NCBI GenBank assembly: GCA_963808135.1
Contig: CAWEFA010000036.1
Location: forward strand, 1-29,958
From: CAWEFA01 sp963808135
Lineage (GTDB): Bacteria > Bacteroidota > Bacteroidia > Bacteroidales > DTGW01
Direction: 5' to 3'
Length of the DNA: 29,958 nt
Each line of letters begins with the position of its first letter. The stretch's first letter is position 1. Position numbers and translations under genes: made by a program. The notes under the pieces are model-generated. The model was not told the DNA's origin. It made no database searches and saw nothing but the letters and a program-made list of their open reading frames with translations. This document shows positions 1-8,420 of this stretch, piece after piece.

Positions 1-4
1 GACT

Positions 5-25
5 TAATGGACAAAAATGATGCTA
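5..25 (+). repeat. Left terminal inverted repeat of the IS
   Basis: Begins taatggac and ends tgatgcta; matches the reverse complement of 1196-1216 at both ends, with only the central four bases differing (aaaa against tttt). Confidence 0.65.
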
Positions 26-51
26 CCATATAGTTCAAAGGTAGTATTTCA

Positions 52-77
52 ATAGCTTTGATGAAATTGAAAGCTAT
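52..77 (+). promoter_or_regulatory. Stem-loop covering the transposase start
   Basis: An 8-bp perfect inverted repeat, atagcttt (52-59) and aaagctat (70-77), with a 10-base loop, ends on the ATG proposed at 76. Such hairpins can hide the start of a transposase message that reads in from outside an insertion sequence. The structure is seen; its function is inferred. Confidence 0.4.
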
Positions 78-1016
78 GAATAAAAAAATTGCTATTACTG
101 TGGTTCAAAAATTACCAAGAGAAGTGGTAAAATAAAAGGAATACAAAGGTACAAATGTCATGCCTGTGGCAAACAGTTTATGGGTGGCGACCAGATTAAC
201 AATCAAGTTCTTTGGCAAGAATATACAGAAGGTAAGCAAACCTATCAACAATTAGCCCAAAAGTATGGTACATCTTTAAAAACAATACAACGACACCTTG
301 ATAAGGTATCAATAAAATTGCAGTACCATAAAGCAAAAGAAAGCATTATTTTAATGGATACTACTTATTTCGGGCGCAGTTTTGGGGTTATGGTATTCAA
401 AGATACAAAAGGGCATCATCTTTATTGGAAATTTGTCAAATATGAGACCATAGCTGGATATGTAGAAGGTGTCCATTATCTCAAGGAGCAAGGCATGCAA
501 ATAAGGGGCATAGTTTGTGATGGACGTAAGGGGCTTTTCAAAGCTTTAGCAGAATATCCCATACAAATGTGCCAATTTCATCAAGTGGCAATTGTAACCC
601 GGTATATAACTCGAAAACCACGTATTGAGGCATCTATTGAGCTGAAAGAGATAATTCATTTATTGCCTAAAACTGATAAAGAAAGTTTCTTTGGAATGCT
701 TGACGAATGGTATAACAGATGGAAGAATTACATCAATGAACGGGCTATGAACCCTGAAACAGGGAGAAGCCGATATGTTCATAAACGCATAAGAAGTGCA
801 TACATGAGCCTTGAAAGAAACAAGCAATATCTTTTTACCTGGTATGATAATATGGATTTAGGTTTGCCCAACACAAACAATCAATTAGAGGGAACATTTA
901 CAGATTTGAAAAACAAATTGCGTAATCACAATGGTTTAAGCAGACAGCGTAAAGAAAAGTTCATAAATGGGTTTTTAAAGGAATCGGCTCTCAAAGTATT
1001 AAAAAAGAATGGCTGA
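76..1016 (+). CDS. IS256-family transposase, variant Zn-binding type, probably made by -1 frameshift at an A7 run
   Basis: DDE transposase that would move the surrounding insertion sequence. The main frame is open from base 84 and its first ATG is at 180, but bases 90-179 of that frame encode a conserved-looking zinc ribbon (CYYC, then CHAC) that belongs to the protein. The only nearby ATG that could supply it is at 76 in the neighbouring frame, and a -1 slip on the A7 run at 82-88 joins the two, giving a protein starting MNKKNCYYCGSK. Downstream are a helix-turn-helix-like segment, the catalytic acids in MDTTYFG, CDGRKGL and NNQLEGTF, and the CQFH motif typical of this group. Joined length is about 313 residues. 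Alternatives are a lost A by sequencing error, or a start at 180 giving a shorter 278-residue protein without the zinc ribbon. The stop overlaps a small hairpin (tggct/agcca, 1010-1025). Confidence 0.8.
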
Positions 1017-1155
1017 CGTAAGCCAGCCTTCTCGAATACTTCGATCGGTCAAGATATTCCTGACAGGTTGCTCCCCAGCAGAGCCTGTTTCTGCTTACTT
1101 GACATTTCAAATATCGTGTTTTATAAAATATGAATTGATAATAAGCAAAAATAAA

Positions 1156-1216
1156 CAGCATCAAAAATGTCCATTAGAATAGTTTGAGTAAAAAATAGCA
1201 TCAAAAATGTCCATTA
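1156..1216 (-). repeat. Duplicated right terminal repeat of the IS
   Basis: Two copies of agcatcaaaaatgtccatta lie at 1157-1176 and 1197-1216, separated by about 20 bases. Either one could be the functional end. The doubling may record a second insertion next to an older IS end, or a local duplication. Confidence 0.7.
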
Positions 1217-1224
1217 CGCCGGAA

Positions 1225-2049
1225 TTAATTACTCTCAATCCATTCCAGCCAACTTTCCATTCCTTCGCCATTTTTTACAGAAACTTCCAATATTTTAGCA
1301 TAAGGATTGATTTTTAACACATTTGATTTTGCCTGTTCCATATTAAAATCCAGATAAGGGAGCAAATCTGTTTTGCTGATAATACAAACATCGGAGGTAT
1401 GGAACATATTCGGATATTTCAGTGGTTTATCCTCACCTTCGGTAACACTAAAAATAACTATACGCGATTGTTCGCCCAAATCGAATAAAGCAGGGCAAAC
1501 AAGGTTGCCTACATTTTCAATAAACACTAATGAATGATTCGTTGGCTTTAATTGATGAATGGCTTCATTAATCATTTTAGCATCGAGATGGCAGGCATTT
1601 CCTGTGTTTATTTGAACAACACTGGCGCCGGTATCGGCAATGCGCCTTGCATCATTATCTGTTTGCTGATCGCCCTCAATTACAAAGCAATTTCTTTTAT
1701 TTAACCCTTTTACGGTGCTTTCCAAAAGGCTTGTTTTCCCTGAGCCCGGCGAACTTACAAGGTTAAATGCCAATATTCCTTTTGCCTCGAAATAACCACG
1801 GTTTCTTTCAGCTAATAAATTATTTGTTTCAAGAATATCATGTTCAATTGAAATAGTTTGTTTTTCGTTTTTACTATTTGTACTGTCATAATCGTGGTTA
1901 TGCTCATCATGCCCGTGATTGTGATGATGACCGGAAGTGCCATGATGATAATGTTCTGGTTGCATTGCGCCAACTCCAATTGCCGCTTCGCCAGGTTTGA
2001 AAATTCTATAAGAGTTCCCGGGTTCACTGCACCCGCATGTTTCACACAT
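1225..2049 (-). CDS. hypB: HypB, hydrogenase nickel-incorporation GTPase
   Basis: Cytoplasmic GTPase that supplies nickel to the [NiFe]-hydrogenase large subunit. The 274-residue protein starts MCETCGC, matching the N-terminal high-affinity nickel site (CxxCGC) of the family. A histidine-rich nickel-storage stretch follows at about residues 33-52. The G domain has the P-loop GSGKTS at 102-107, a second metal site at Cys153-His154 (GNACHL) with Cys185 (NLVCP), and SKTD at 225-228 in place of the NKxD guanine motif. It is the last gene of the minus-strand hyp operon, 44 bases after the methyltransferase, and the insertion sequence begins 8 bases past its stop. Its usual partner HypA is not in the window. 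Length and motifs are complete, so the protein should be functional. Confidence 0.97.
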   Translation of the reverse strand: MCETCGCSEPGNSYRIFKPGEAAIGVGAMQPEHYHHGTSGHHHNHGHDEHNHDYDSTNSKNEKQTISIEHDILETNNLLAERNRGYFEAKGILAFNLVSSPGSGKTSLLESTVKGLNKRNCFVIEGDQQTDNDARRIADTGASVVQINTGNACHLDAKMINEAIHQLKPTNHSLVFIENVGNLVCPALFDLGEQSRIVIFSVTEGEDKPLKYPNMFHTSDVCIISKTDLLPYLDFNMEQAKSNVLKINPYAKILEVSVKNGEGMESWLEWIESN

Positions 2050-2093
2050 AATTTTTATATTTTAATCCAACTATTAATATATTAAAAAATCTT

Positions 2094-2810
2094 TTAATTC
2101 AACTTCTTTGCAATAAATGTTAATATTCTTTTCTTTTGAAAAATTTCAATTATTTTAAAACCTGTAATATTCAAAAACAGGGAAATTTCATCTTTTGTAA
2201 AAGACCTGAGGGTTATAATATCGTCAAACTCCATTACATCTTTTCCATTATAAACTATATACTTTGCAATCCAATCGTAGGTCCATCCGGTATTTAAATT
2301 TTTTCTCAGTTTGTTTATCCTTGTAATCTTTTTGCTATTAAGCTCAATATTTTGTTCAAAATCATTAAGGCATTTAAAAATCTCTTTTGCATTAAATACA
2401 TCGAAAATAAATATTCCATCATTATTTAAAACTCCGTGCACGCCATTCATTGTGTCAACAATATTCTGATTCTCTAATATGTAAGAAATCGAACGGCCGG
2501 TAATTAAAACCGAATCGAACCGCTCTTCAAGATTAAGGTTTCGCATATCGCCCTGTACAAACCTATTGCTATTACTTTCGGTTTTAGCAATTTCAACCAT
2601 TTCAGAATATAAATCCAATCCCAGGTAATTATACCCGGCGCATAAAAATTTCTTGCCAAGCAAACCTGTGCCGCAACCTACTTCGAGCAAACTTTTGCAT
2701 TTAATTTTTTTTAATAAATTGTTATAAAATACAAATTCCTTTTTATAATCGAAAATGTGCTGGTACATCTCGTGATAAACATTGGCATATGTTGAATAAA
2801 GCTTGCTCAT
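2094..2810 (-). CDS. Class I SAM-dependent methyltransferase in the hyp operon
   Basis: Small methyltransferase (238 residues) with the Rossmann SAM-binding motif LLEVGCGTG at 41-49, an acidic residue ending strand 2 (GLDLYS, Asp66) and a motif II region GDMRNL (Asp88). The substrate cannot be told from the sequence. The C-terminal half (from about 150) is a beta-rich region of the kind seen in small-molecule methyltransferases such as those near the UbiE/glycine N-methyltransferase group, which is only a weak hint. It lies between hypE (24 bases upstream) and hypB (44 bases downstream) on the same strand, so it is probably co-transcribed with them. It is not a standard hydrogenase maturation gene. 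It could be a cluster-specific accessory or an unrelated passenger. Confidence 0.85.
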   Translation of the reverse strand: MSKLYSTYANVYHEMYQHIFDYKKEFVFYNNLLKKIKCKSLLEVGCGTGLLGKKFLCAGYNYLGLDLYSEMVEIAKTESNSNRFVQGDMRNLNLEERFDSVLITGRSISYILENQNIVDTMNGVHGVLNNDGIFIFDVFNAKEIFKCLNDFEQNIELNSKKITRINKLRKNLNTGWTYDWIAKYIVYNGKDVMEFDDIITLRSFTKDEISLFLNITGFKIIEIFQKKRILTFIAKKLN

Positions 2811-2834
2811 TTATTTTGTGTTAATAAAAATTTA

Positions 2835-3848
2835 TCAGCAAATTCTTGGCAACTGCACGCCCGATGGCATATCTATGAGCCGTTTGCCCCCGGTTATGGT
2901 TTTTAAAATCACCTTACCTGAATTATCGTCCATCATTTCACCAATTATTGCCGCATCTTTTCCATATTCATCGGTTTGTAAAGTTTGTAATACTGCAGAA
3001 GCTTTTTCTGCCGGGGAAACTATCAAAAGTTTGCCTTCATTTGCAAGGAATAATGGGTCGAACCCGAACAACTCACAAATAGCCCTAACATTTTCTTTAA
3101 CAGGAATATCGGTTTCATTTATTATGATACTTCTGCCTGTTTTTGTTGCCAATTCAGAGGCAACGGTTGCAAGGCCTCCACGGGTAATATCGCGCATAAA
3201 ACATATTTCCGGGCAAGTATTAAGAACTTTTTGAACCATATGGTTTAATGATGAACAATCGGAATGCAAATTAGTTTCAAATTTGAGCGATTCCCGCGAT
3301 GCAAGAATTGCAATGGAATGATCGCCCAATGTTCCATTAACGATAAGCTTGTCGCCGGGTTTTACCTTTGATGCCGATCCTATTGCAGCAAATTCTTTTC
3401 TTATAAATCCGATACCTGAAGTTGTTATGAAAATTTTGTCGCACTTTCCCTTCGGGACAACTTTTGTATCGCCGGTTACAATTAAAACTCCTGCTCGATT
3501 TGCTTCATTTGCCATTGATTTTACAATTTCTTCCAATTCATTAAGCGAAAACCCTTCTTCAATGATAAATGAAACGCTGATATATTTAGGAATTGCGCCG
3601 GAAACAGCCAAATCGTTTACTGTTCCGCAAACAGCAAGCTTGCCAATGTTGCCATTTGGGAAAAAAACGGGTTCAACAACATAGCCGTCCGTTGTAAAGG
3701 CCAATTGATCCGGCGAAGTTTCAAGAATTGCGGAATCAGTTAACTTGTTAAGATTTTCATTTCCGAAATATTTTAAAAACAAATTTGAAATCAGTTCATG
3801 TGTAATTCGCCCTCCGCTACCATGATTAAGTGTGATGAAATTATCCAT
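2835..3848 (-). CDS. hypE: HypE, carbamoyl-dehydratase making the hydrogenase cyanide ligand
   Basis: Cytoplasmic PurM-like ATPase that takes a carbamoyl group from HypF on its C-terminal cysteine and dehydrates it to a thiocyanate, the source of the cyanide ligands of the [NiFe] site. The 337-residue protein starts with the family signature HGSGGR (9-14) and ends with the diagnostic PRIC, so the acceptor Cys337 is present and is the last residue. The central region contains the GDTKVV, GTLGDHSIAI and RDITRGG segments of the PurM/HypE fold. Length is normal for the family. It follows the S23-like remnant after hypD in the same operon and is followed closely by the methyltransferase gene. Confidence 0.97.
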   Translation of the reverse strand: MDNFITLNHGSGGRITHELISNLFLKYFGNENLNKLTDSAILETSPDQLAFTTDGYVVEPVFFPNGNIGKLAVCGTVNDLAVSGAIPKYISVSFIIEEGFSLNELEEIVKSMANEANRAGVLIVTGDTKVVPKGKCDKIFITTSGIGFIRKEFAAIGSASKVKPGDKLIVNGTLGDHSIAILASRESLKFETNLHSDCSSLNHMVQKVLNTCPEICFMRDITRGGLATVASELATKTGRSIIINETDIPVKENVRAICELFGFDPLFLANEGKLLIVSPAEKASAVLQTLQTDEYGKDAAIIGEMMDDNSGKVILKTITGGKRLIDMPSGVQLPRIC

Positions 3849-3882
3849 TCTCCTGAAATATCTGTAAATAATAATTTGTAAC

Positions 3883-4131
3883 TATTCAGGTTATTTAGAC
3901 TGAAGGCTGAAGGCTATTAGGTAACATCCTTCAACTATGTCCGAAGGGACGGAAGCCCCTATCCTTCTCATTTGCGAAGGTAATCCATATATTTCATCTT
4001 TAGGAAAATCTTTGGTTATCTTATAAATTAAAACAGCCATTTCATCGGCAAGTTCAAATGCCCTGAGTTTAACATAATCCCGCATGTTTTTCTCCTAAAG
4101 TCTGATAGTCTATAGTCTTTCTACCTGAATA
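3883..4131. repeat. Inverted and simple repeats enclosing the S23-like remnant
   Basis: A perfect 9-bp inverted repeat, tattcaggt (3883-3891) and acctgaata (4123-4131), brackets the remnant gene. Just inside are imperfect short tandem repeats: gactgaaggctgaaggct at 3898-3915 and agtctgatagtctatagtct at 4099-4118. The arrangement suggests that the small gene was inserted as a unit into the hyp operon. That is an inference from layout only. Confidence 0.5.
3891..4085 (-). pseudogene. Truncated four-helix-bundle (S23/23S-rRNA intervening-sequence type) protein
   Basis: The 64-residue product starts MRDYVKLRAFELADEMAVL and continues to a VPSDIVEGC segment, which matches the first half of the small four-helix-bundle proteins related to the 23S rRNA intervening-sequence protein. 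These are normally about 115-125 residues; here the match ends at EGC and a short unrelated tail (YLIAFSLQSK) leads to a stop, so helices 3 and 4 are missing. It interrupts the hyp operon between hypD and hypE. It is enclosed by a perfect 9-bp inverted repeat (3883-3891 and 4123-4131) and by simple repeats, so it looks like a decayed insertion. The family's function is poorly known. Confidence 0.75.
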
Positions 4132-4190
4132 ATTTTAGTAATTTTAATTTTTTTGACAATATAGTAAAATTTAACTTGCTCATTTTAGTT

Positions 4191-5279
4191 TTAATTTACC
4201 GGCGCTGAAAACCTGTAAAATACATTGCAAGCGCCTTCGGAAGATACCATACATGCACCCACCGGGTTTTCAGGCGTACAGGTTTTTTTGTAAAGTTTGC
4301 ACTCCGAAGGTTTCCTGAGCCCTTTAAGAACAAGTCCGCAAATACAGCCGGCTGGCTCTATCGGATTTGCAATATTTATGTTGAAAACTTTTTCGGCATC
4401 GAATTCTGAAAAACCATTTCTAACTTTCAATGCGCTTTCTGAAATATATCCTAAACCCCTCCACGAAGCGCCCGCAGGTTCAAAGACCTCTTCTATTGCA
4501 GCTTTGGCTTTCGGGTTCCCTTCGGGTTTAACCAACCTCGAATACTGAATATCAACACGCGGGCTGTTTTCCTCAAACTGCTTCACAAGCATATAAACCG
4601 ACTGTAAAATATCTGTTGGTTCAAAACCTGAAACCACAACGCCTTTCCTGAACTTTTCGGATATAAACCCATACATTTCAATACCGGTAATTACGCTAAC
4701 ATGCCCGGGAGCAAGAAAACCGTCAACTTTAATGCCTTCTTCAATAATGGCTTGCATTGGAGGCGGCATAATCTTGTGGGCACTTAAAACAGAAAAATTC
4801 TTCAGCCCCAGTTCTTTTGCCTTTATAATTCCCGCCGCAGTAGCGGGAGCAGTTGTTTCAAAGCCGATAGCAAGAAAAATAATTTTTTTGGCCGGATTTG
4901 AAACAGCAATATCAATTGATTCGAGGATAGAATAAACAATCCGAACATCCGATCCCTTTGCTTTTTCCTTTTCAAGAGTTGAATATGAACCGGGAACTTT
5001 TATTAAATCGCCGAAGGTTGTTATTATTGTGCCGGGAATTTTGGCAATTGCAATTGCTTTATCGATATAATCGATTGCTGTAACACAAACAGGGCAGCCA
5101 GGGCCGGAAATCAATGTGATGTTTCCGGGCAATAAGTCCTTTATTCCAAAGCGATGGATAGCCATAGTGTGGCTTCCGCATACTTCCATAATACAAATAT
5201 TTTTTTTCGATACTTTTTTAATTAACTGCGCCAGGTTTTTTATTTTTTCAACATCGCGGAATTCATCAATAAATTTCAT
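4191..5279 (-). CDS. hypD: HypD, iron-sulfur scaffold for Fe(CN)2CO assembly
   Basis: Together with HypC, HypD assembles the Fe(CN)2CO unit that is inserted into the [NiFe]-hydrogenase large subunit. The 362-residue protein has all family signatures: MEVCGSHTMA (Cys34), the redox pair GPGCPVCVT (Cys62 and Cys65), GFETTAP, PGHVSVI, and a cysteine-rich C-terminus beginning AGCICG that ligates a 4Fe-4S cluster. Length is normal. It is downstream of hypC, separated by 139 bases with no recognisable gene, and upstream of the S23-like remnant and hypE on the same strand. Confidence 0.97.
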   Translation of the reverse strand: MKFIDEFRDVEKIKNLAQLIKKVSKKNICIMEVCGSHTMAIHRFGIKDLLPGNITLISGPGCPVCVTAIDYIDKAIAIAKIPGTIITTFGDLIKVPGSYSTLEKEKAKGSDVRIVYSILESIDIAVSNPAKKIIFLAIGFETTAPATAAGIIKAKELGLKNFSVLSAHKIMPPPMQAIIEEGIKVDGFLAPGHVSVITGIEMYGFISEKFRKGVVVSGFEPTDILQSVYMLVKQFEENSPRVDIQYSRLVKPEGNPKAKAAIEEVFEPAGASWRGLGYISESALKVRNGFSEFDAEKVFNINIANPIEPAGCICGLVLKGLRKPSECKLYKKTCTPENPVGACMVSSEGACNVFYRFSAPVN

Positions 5280-5418
5280 ACAATCGTGAGTTTGACATAA
5301 TGCGGTTTTTGAAATGTTTTATATCTTTCAGTTAAAAGGAAAAATATTTTAGAAATAAACAATAATATTTTCAGCTTATTAGAATTTTCAGAAAGTCCGG
5401 GAAAAAAGCAAAATAAAG

Positions 5419-5646
5419 CTACGGGTTGTTTTCAATCAATCCTATTTCTTTCAATAATTCCAATGTTTTCCCGGCTTCTTCCTCGTCAACTTTTTGTAAA
5501 GCAAAGCCGGCATGCACAAGCACATAATCGCCGATTTTAACATCATCGAGGAGTTTTATGGAAATCCGCAAAGTATTCCCGGAAAGGCTAACTTTTGCTT
5601 CTTCCCCTTCAATTGATTCTATTCTGGCTGGTATTCCTAAACACAT
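5419..5646 (-). CDS. hypC: HypC, hydrogenase maturation chaperone
   Basis: Small chaperone (75 residues) that holds the iron centre with HypD and delivers it to the hydrogenase large-subunit precursor. It begins MCLGIPARI, the HypC/HupF signature, and the essential Cys2 (exposed after removal of Met1) is present. The remainder forms the OB-like barrel, including the GDYVLVHAGFAL segment, and a C-terminal helix. The start lies 2 bases after the hypF stop, so the two are probably translationally coupled. Length is typical. Confidence 0.96.
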   Translation of the reverse strand: MCLGIPARIESIEGEEAKVSLSGNTLRISIKLLDDVKIGDYVLVHAGFALQKVDEEEAGKTLELLKEIGLIENNP

Positions 5647-5648
5647 AA

Positions 5649-7929
5649 TTAATTTAAATTAGTAAGTTTTTTTGCAGCAATATAAATCTGTCCCAGGGCC
5701 ATTCCACCGTCGTTTGCAGGAACAAGCCTGTTTGTATAAACTTTAAACAAACTTTGTTTTAAAATGTTTTCAACCGATTCGAGAATAAACCTGTTCTGAA
5801 AAGTTCCGCCCGAAAGCGCTACTTTCTCTATCCCGTTTATTTCCCTTAAAATAATACAAACTTTAACTATTACCTCAACAATGGTATTATGAAACTTTGC
5901 AGCTATCATTCCCGCCGGCTGATTATTTTCAAGATCGGCAACAATTTCATGCCACATTTCATCGAAACTGATAATACTTTTATTATAATTAAAAGGATAA
6001 TTGCTTTTGACAGACTTATCAATTGCAGCTTCGAGGCGCATGGGCGCTTCGGCATGAAAAGTAGGCCTTCCACATATTCCTGTTATTGCGGCAACTGCAT
6101 CGAATAAACGGCCGGCGCTGCACGAAAACGGCATGTTAATTGACTTATTGATGCCTTCGAGCAATAATGCAGTTTTTTGTTTGTCAATATTCCTAACAAA
6201 AGGGATATTCAGGTTTACAAAATTTTCCCCATACATCTTATTTAAATAAGCTATGGCTGAACGCCAGGGCTCAAGCACAGCTTTATCCCCTCCAGGCAAA
6301 GGAATATATTCGAAATGGGCAACGCGCCCGAAACCGGATGCGGTGGAAATTAAAAATTCGCTTCCCCATATATTTCCATCAGGTCCATAACCTGTGCCGT
6401 CAAAAGCTATGCCTATGACAGGTTCGTCAAGCCCATGCTCGGCCATAACCGAAGCTATGTGCGCATGATGATGCTGTACATTGATTAATTGAATGCCCAT
6501 TTCTTGTGCAAACCGTGTTGTTACATAATCGGGATGCATATCGGCTGCAATCAAATTTTCCTTAAAACGGAACAAGTCCTTAAAGCGGTGAAATGATTCG
6601 ACGTAAAAATTAAAATTCTCATAGTTTTGAAGATCGCCAAAATATTGGCTGATGATAGCCTGGTTGTTTTTGCCAATACAAAAAGTCCCTGTCATTTCAG
6701 CGCCGGCTGCAAATATGCCGTCAACATTAACCGGTAAATTTATTGGCGCCGGAACGTACCCGCGCGAGCGCCTGACAATATTCACGTTTTCGTTTGTTAC
6801 AAATACTACAGAGTCATCGGTGCGGTTGTAAATGTCGCGGTTGTATGTAAGAATTCCATCGGTGTTATTGGCAAAAGTTTCGATAGCAAGTTTGTTTTCA
6901 ATAATTATGGGTTCATCGGAAATATTACCGCTGGTCATTACCAGGACATCGCATGGAATATTTTCGAAAAGCAAATAATGAAATGGCATGTAAGGTAACA
7001 TAGCTCCGATTGTACCCAATCCATGCGTTACAGAAGGCGCAAGGGCATTAATTTCATTTAAAATAACAATGGGTTTGCGAAACGATAACAACTCATCCTC
7101 TTCAGCTTCCGATACTTTTACATATTTTTTTAAAATTGAAATATTTTTAAACATTACCGCAAAAGGTTTTGTATCGCGATGTTTTAATTGTCGAAGCCGC
7201 TTCACCGCTTCTTCATTGATGGCATCGCATGCCAGGTGAAAACCTCCTGTGCCTTTAAAAGCAAATATCCCGTCGCTTATCAGCTTTACCGACAGAAATG
7301 AAAGTATTTCCTTAATATCGGTAATAATTTTATTTTTTGTGTATAATGTATAAACAGGGCCACATTCATTGCACGACACAGGTTGAGCATGAAAACGCCG
7401 GTCGAAAGGGTTTTCATATTCAGCCCTGCAATTTTCGCACATTTCAAATTGCTGCATTGTTGTGCTTTTGCGATCGTATGGCAAATTTTTAATAATTGTG
7501 AAACGAGGCCCGCAATGGCAACAGTTTACTAACGGGTAATGCAAACGCCTGGGTTGATGCGCCATGTCTTCAAGACATTCGTCACAAACAGCTATATCGG
7601 GACTTACAAGGGTTACCTCGTCCGATATATTTTCACTTTCAGATATTGTAAAGCTTTCAAATGCTTTTCCCCTGGACTGGTTCTTTAATAATCTCATCTA
7701 TTCTTGAAGCTTGGGGCTTTTGTTCTTTCAGCCGATATAAAAATTCATCCAAATTCTTTTCCGAGCCTTGAATATGCGCTATAACTGCAAAATTGGTGTT
7801 TTTAATCCACCCTTTAATATTTAATAACCCGGCAAGCCTGAAAACAAAAGGCCGAAAACCGACTCCCTGCACCAAACCTTTAATGGTTAGCTGATAAGCT
7901 TTTTCACTATTGCTTTTGTTATCGTGCAT
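5649..7929 (-). CDS. hypF: HypF, carbamoyltransferase (split by a one-base shift)
   Basis: HypF uses carbamoyl phosphate and ATP to carbamoylate the C-terminal cysteine of HypE, the first step in making the cyanide ligands. Domains in order: N-terminal acylphosphatase (VQGVGFRPFVFRLAG), two zinc fingers (CDEC...CCHC and CENC...CNEC), a YrdC-like domain (AFKGTGGFHLACDA), and a Kae1-like domain (VQHHHAHIASVMAEHG, then AFDGTGYG). The acylphosphatase part (from the ATG at 7929) and the rest are in different frames. Removing one base from the ggggaaaa run (plus-strand 7665-7672) restores a single protein of about 759 residues, the usual HypF length. I read this as a sequencing error, though a recent inactivating mutation is possible. 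First gene of the operon. Confidence 0.93.
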
Positions 7930-7947
7930 TGCTTAAAAATAAACCGG

Positions 7948-7955
7948 CAAAGTTA
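7948..7955 (-). promoter_or_regulatory. Putative -7 box for the hyp operon
   Basis: On the minus strand this reads TAACTTTG, an exact match to the Bacteroidota -7 consensus TAnnTTTG, 18 bases upstream of the hypF ATG. No clear -33 TTG partner is seen at the ideal spacing, so the call is tentative. Confidence 0.45.
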
Positions 7956-8237
7956 TCATATTTAACTGAAAATATGTTTTTATGATTATTAGCTTATATC
8001 GTCTTATTATGTTTCTTCAAAAGTAAATTAGATATTTTTTACAGAAATTTATTTTTCATCCAAGCATTACTTCTTCCCATAAAGTAACTCGATTTAAAAG
8101 CATGAGATTAGTTTTATAAGTTTTTTAACTGCATTATTGATAATTTTAACACTTCTATGTTGAATTTTTTTAATATCTTACCGTTTTGGATTATAGCCAG
8201 ACTTTCTTAATTATGAACACTTTGCATTACATACTTA

Positions 8238-8420
8238 GAGGTTGTTTGAATTTTCAGGCAGGCCGATCCTGACCAAATTGCCGCAGTATTAAACCAAATT
8301 GCCGCAGTACCGGACGAAATTCACGCAAAGACGCAAAGATCGCAAAGTATTATAAATCATAATTATTTTTCTTTACGACTCCGCGTCTTTGCGAGAAATT
8401 TTGACTTTTTAGACAGCCTC
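8238..8420. repeat. MITE-like palindromic element, copy 1
   Basis: The ends gaggttgttt (8238-8247) and agacagcctc (8411-8420) are inverted repeats (8 of 10 pairs). Inside are a 17-bp sequence accaaattgccgcagta present twice in tandem (8272-8288 and 8293-8309) and a core hairpin built from tcacgcaaagacgc (8321-8334) and gcgtctttgcgaga (8383-8396). The right 100 bases (8321-8420) recur at 13810-13909 in the same orientation. No coding capacity, so a non-autonomous mobile or REP-like repeat is likely. Confidence 0.6.

Larger units (their letters stand above)
5..1216 (+). mobile_element. IS256-family (zinc-ribbon, IS1249-like) insertion sequence
   Basis: The left end (5-25, beginning taatggac and ending tgatgcta) is the inverse of the right end (1196-1216), differing only in a central aaaa/tttt block, so these look like terminal inverted repeats. 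Between them is one transposase. The right terminal repeat is present twice, at 1156-1176 and 1196-1216, 40 bp apart, so the true end could be either one. The outer copy stops 8 bp before the hypB stop codon, meaning the element sits immediately downstream of the hyp operon. The left flank is cut by the window edge, so a target duplication cannot be confirmed. Family assignment rests on the transposase; the exact boundaries are inference. Confidence 0.75.

Noticed and set aside
1..1224. Target-site duplication of the IS
   Set aside because: The left flank shows only four bases (gact), which match neither candidate on the right; cannot be established within the window.
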